Shown here one piece after another: positions 62,469-64,000 of a stretch of DNA of 64,000 nt; positions within the stretch are counted from its first letter, which is position 1; each line of letters starts with the position of its first letter. Source of the DNA: an uncultured Bacteroidales bacterium (GTDB lineage Bacteria; Bacteroidota; Bacteroidia; Bacteroidales; Bacteroidaceae); contig CALKIW010000039.1 in assembly GCA_937995875.1 (NCBI GenBank), positions 9,318-73,317 on the forward strand. Direction: 5' to 3'. Below the pieces are notes generated by a model. It made no database searches. It was not told the DNA's origin and was given only the letters and a program-made list of their open reading frames with translations. The translations under genes were made by a program, and so were the position numbers.

Positions 62469-62481
62469 ATCGCTGTCATTT

Positions 62482-62703
62482 TTAGATTATCTGTTTCAGT
62501 ATCTCTCTCCAATAGGTCGGCTCTACCTCGCTGAGAAGGAAGTCCATGAAATCCCTCCGTGCGTCCTTGTTCAGTTCGTGGTACAATCTTCGGAAAGTTT
62601 CAAAATTGCCGTTGATGTACGTTTCCACCATATACACGAAGATGTTGTCCACCTCGTAATATCTGCACTGCTGCGCTGCCGTCTTGCTGTTTCTTTTTGC
62701 CAT
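62482..62703 (-). CDS. Small hypothetical protein upstream of pcfK
   Basis: A 73-residue protein from ATG 62703 (MAKRNSKTAAQQCRYYEVDN). It has an acidic, aromatic-rich body (FVYMVETYINGNFETFRRLYHELNKDARRDFMDFLL). No recognised domain. The longer frame to 62877 starts in an unrelated basic run and overlaps the small membrane protein gene, so I prefer the short start. Confidence 0.6.
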   Translation of the reverse strand: MAKRNSKTAAQQCRYYEVDNIFVYMVETYINGNFETFRRLYHELNKDARRDFMDFLLSEVEPTYWREILKQII

Positions 62704-62714
62704 GTCGGTAAGGG

Positions 62715-62930
62715 TTAAAGGGTGAATAACCAAAGGATGAAGCCAAAGAAGGCAATGGTGGAAAGGATAGCCACGATTACACCTATCGCCACTCGGAACA
62801 CTCCGTTTACAATCTCTCTGATGATGCCCCAAAGGATGCCGAACACCCCGAAGGCGGTGCGCATCATCAAGCCGCATATCGCCAACCCGATGTGTTGCGC
62901 CATTTGTCTGAAATTTGCCGTTGCCGTCAT
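62715..62930 (-). CDS. Small membrane protein
   Basis: A 71-residue protein with two or three hydrophobic helices (IGLAICGLMMRTAFGVFGILWGI, VFRVAIGVIVAILSTIAFFGFILWLF). First gene of the minus-strand operon. Function unknown; toxin, transporter or transfer-linked roles cannot be separated from sequence. Confidence 0.6.
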   Translation of the reverse strand: MTATANFRQMAQHIGLAICGLMMRTAFGVFGILWGIIREIVNGVFRVAIGVIVAILSTIAFFGFILWLFTL

Positions 62931-63193
62931 ATCTTCGCTGTTTTTGATTTTTTTGTTTTTAATGCGGATTCAAGAGCTGAGGGAGTTGAGTTTCAAACTA
63001 TCTTATCTGCCTCTCGTTTATCCGACATTTTTTTTATGCGTCTTTCTGTCGCATCGGTCGTTTTCGTTTCGGGTGCTTGAAAAGGTAGGGATTAGGGAAT
63101 GCAAGGTTTTTCGGTCAAAATACTACCCGCAGGGCTGGAGATTTTTACCGAAAACAGGAGGCTTGACCTTGCTTTCCCGTCCAATCCCGGAAT

Positions 63194-63202
63194 TACCTTT
63201 GC
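63194..63202 (+). promoter_or_regulatory. Plus-strand -7 box at the right end
   Basis: TACCTTTGC matches TAnnTTTG; TTG at 63169-63171 lies 22 bases upstream, close to the usual 19-21. Downstream is a small basic ORF (63227-63490), so it may drive that or a small RNA. Confidence 0.45.
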
Positions 63203-63594
63203 GCCCAGAACGAAAATGACTGACTGATGCGGCTTACTGAAAGGCGCAAAATGGAGGTAAACGAAAACAGAGGCAGATTGTGTAGAAAAAAACTTCAGGG
63301 GAAAATCCGTAAAAAAAAGAATCACCAAAAGGAAAAAGACATCACCGGAAGCGTGAAAAGGGCAAACCACAACAAAGGAAGTATGATTGTTTCCGATCCG
63401 ACGGAACTTGTTCAGCCGGGTGGCAACAATCATTCTTCCCGGTTTGTCCGGCTGTGTGTGGGCGCCTGTTTCATTCATGGGGCAGGCTGACACACTCTGC
63501 ATTCACTTTCCGCTTCCGGCAAAAGAGACAGCGAAAAAAGAAAAATCATTTGAAAACCCGTAAAAGCACCTCTTGGCATAGGCGCAAAAGAAAG

Positions 63595-63648
63595 GGGCAT
63601 TGCTTCATCTGTCTAAACATCGTTTAGGCGTGAGGCAATGCCCTTTTC
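63595..63648 (+). terminator. Long hairpin, probable terminator
   Basis: GGGCATTGC (63595-63603) pairs perfectly with GCAATGCCC (63635-63643), and the interior GTCTAAAC/GTTTAGGC adds further pairs. TTTT follows. It can end any transcript from the promoter at 63194. Confidence 0.7.
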
Positions 63649-63663
63649 TCCAGCTATGCGGTA

Positions 63664-63711
63664 GTCGGCACACGTTTGTTCCAAACTCGTTTTGGGCAAT
63701 GGTGTGCCGAC
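63664..63711. repeat. Inverted repeat near the right end
   Basis: GTCGGCACAC (63664-63673) and GTGTGCCGAC (63702-63711), perfect over 10 bases with a 28-base loop. It may be a second hairpin terminator or a recombination-protein site. Confidence 0.6.
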
Positions 63712-63945
63712 GGACAATACCGCTTTTACGGAAAATTCTTATGAATGAGGGGATAAAAAACGGGAGTTTATATCAAAATCTCGAATTAAATAGCTACTTT
63801 TGCATACGAAGAGTTCTTTGAAGGTTACGCAACGCGCAGAAGGATAATGCAGTAGATAACTAACTAAATCGTAACCTATTACTATCAAGAGCAATTAACC
63901 TACGCTCATTTCCAATAAATTACACTCTTTTCGTAACTTCGCAGC

Positions 63946-63955
63946 GCAAATATAC
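63946..63955 (-). other. attR core site
   Basis: GCAAATATAC, reverse complement of GTAnnTTTGC and in the same orientation as the attL core. The element ends here; the remaining bases of the window are chromosomal. Confidence 0.7.
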
Positions 63956-63966
63956 CAAATAATGTC

Positions 63967-63975
63967 TACTTTTGC
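63967..63975 (+). promoter_or_regulatory. -7 box in the right chromosomal flank
   Basis: TACTTTTGC fits TAnnTTTG and points rightward, to a gene beyond the window. With the HD gene box at attL it shows the element inserted between two divergent promoters. Confidence 0.5.
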
Positions 63976-64000
63976 AAGTAATTATGGATGATTCTCATGT

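Larger units (their letters stand above)
62931..63945. other. Gene-poor right end of the element
   Basis: About 1 kb with no well-supported gene. It holds the upstream region of the minus-strand operon and a plus-strand TACCTTTGC -7 box (63194). An 87-codon basic ORF (63227-63490, MRLTERRKMEVNENRG) may be expressed from it. Two large hairpins (63595-63643 and 63664-63711) and two GGTTACG/CGTAACC words close to the end complete it. This fits a regulatory and recombination end rather than a coding one. Confidence 0.55.
14770..63955. mobile_element. CTnDOT/CTnERL-family conjugative transposon, about 49.2 kb
   Basis: Everything between the two core sites forms one coherent integrative conjugative element. 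It contains integrase, excision operon, tetQ-rteA-rteB-rteC regulation, mobABC, traA-traR and a PcfJ/PcfK operon. The ends are inferred from direct copies of the IntDOT core GCAAAnnTAC (reverse complement of GTAnnTTTGC) at 14770-14779 and 63946-63955. The two differ only in the two central bases, as expected because IntDOT tolerates mismatched coupling sequences. It carries tetQ but no ermF, as in CTnERL. Compared with its relatives it carries a KAP NTPase and AAA ATPase cargo between rteC and mobC. All transfer genes appear intact. Confidence 0.9.

Noticed and set aside
14770..63955. ermF or other resistance genes beyond tetQ
   Set aside because: No methyltransferase, efflux or beta-lactamase gene is present in the element; only tetQ is recognised.
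63966..63976. CTACTTTTGC in the right flank as the attR core
   Set aside because: It is in the opposite orientation to the attL core; GCAAATATAC at 63946 has the right orientation and matches GCAAAnnTAC fully. The other word is better read as a promoter box.
1..64000. CRISPR arrays, tRNA or rRNA genes
   Set aside because: I saw no regular spacer-repeat array and no cloverleaf or rRNA sequence; the repeats at 13954 are contiguous and degenerate, unlike CRISPR.

Overview
The window looks like a Bacteroidales chromosome (Bacteroidetes; possibly Prevotella or a relative, low confidence on genus) carrying a complete conjugative transposon of the CTnDOT/CTnERL family. The Bacteroidetes assignment rests on TAnnTTTG-type -7 boxes in front of many genes, weak Shine-Dalgarno sequences, and the gene content (tetQ-rteA-rteB, IntDOT-type integrase, Bacteroides TraA-TraR transfer genes).

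Region 1 (1-14769) is ordinary chromosome: the end of tgt, an LptF/LptG-type permease, a DEAD-box RNA helicase with an Arg/Asn-rich tail, a C69 dipeptidase, a minus-strand ATP-grasp-like protein, an 850-base gene-poor stretch, an AAA_14-type ATPase, pyruvate:ferredoxin oxidoreductase (nifJ), a PafA-like secreted phosphatase, a degenerate 22-bp tandem repeat, and a minus-strand HD-domain protein.

Region 2 (about 14770-63955) is the element. I place its ends at two IntDOT core sites in the same orientation, GCAAAGTTAC at 14770 and GCAAATATAC at 63946, giving about 49.2 kb. From the left: intDOT, a RhuM-like gene, four small helix-turn-helix genes (two resemble xis2c and xis2d), orf3 and exc (topoisomerase III), an RteR-type small RNA just after exc, a DUF1896 protein, and a 1938-residue methylase/helicase. 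Next come the tetQ-rteA-rteB operon with its leader, a small reductase-like gene and rteC. A low-GC cargo pair follows (an AAA_14/DUF4143 ATPase and a 1084-residue KAP NTPase with membrane segments). Then come mobC-mobB-mobA on the minus strand, a structured oriT/promoter region, the traA-traR operon on the plus strand, and a minus-strand operon of small proteins with PcfJ and PcfK. A gene-poor right end with strong hairpins closes the element.

How it probably works, from knowledge of CTnDOT: tetracycline relieves translational attenuation in the tetQ leader, so TetQ, the sensor RteA and the regulator RteB are made. RteB turns on rteC, and RteC activates the xis2c-xis2d-orf3-exc operon. The excision proteins act with IntDOT to excise the element and stimulate the tra and mob operons, while the RteR RNA damps tra expression. 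MobA/MobB nick oriT, MobC couples the DNA to the TraG-powered channel, and the single strand is transferred.

The most interesting unexplained material is the KAP NTPase cargo, a candidate phage-defence gene; the nested inverted repeats beside it; the hairpin-rich right end with a promoter and a small basic ORF; and subterminal GGTTACG repeats at both ends of the element. Right-hand chromosome is only about 45 bases (63956-64000).
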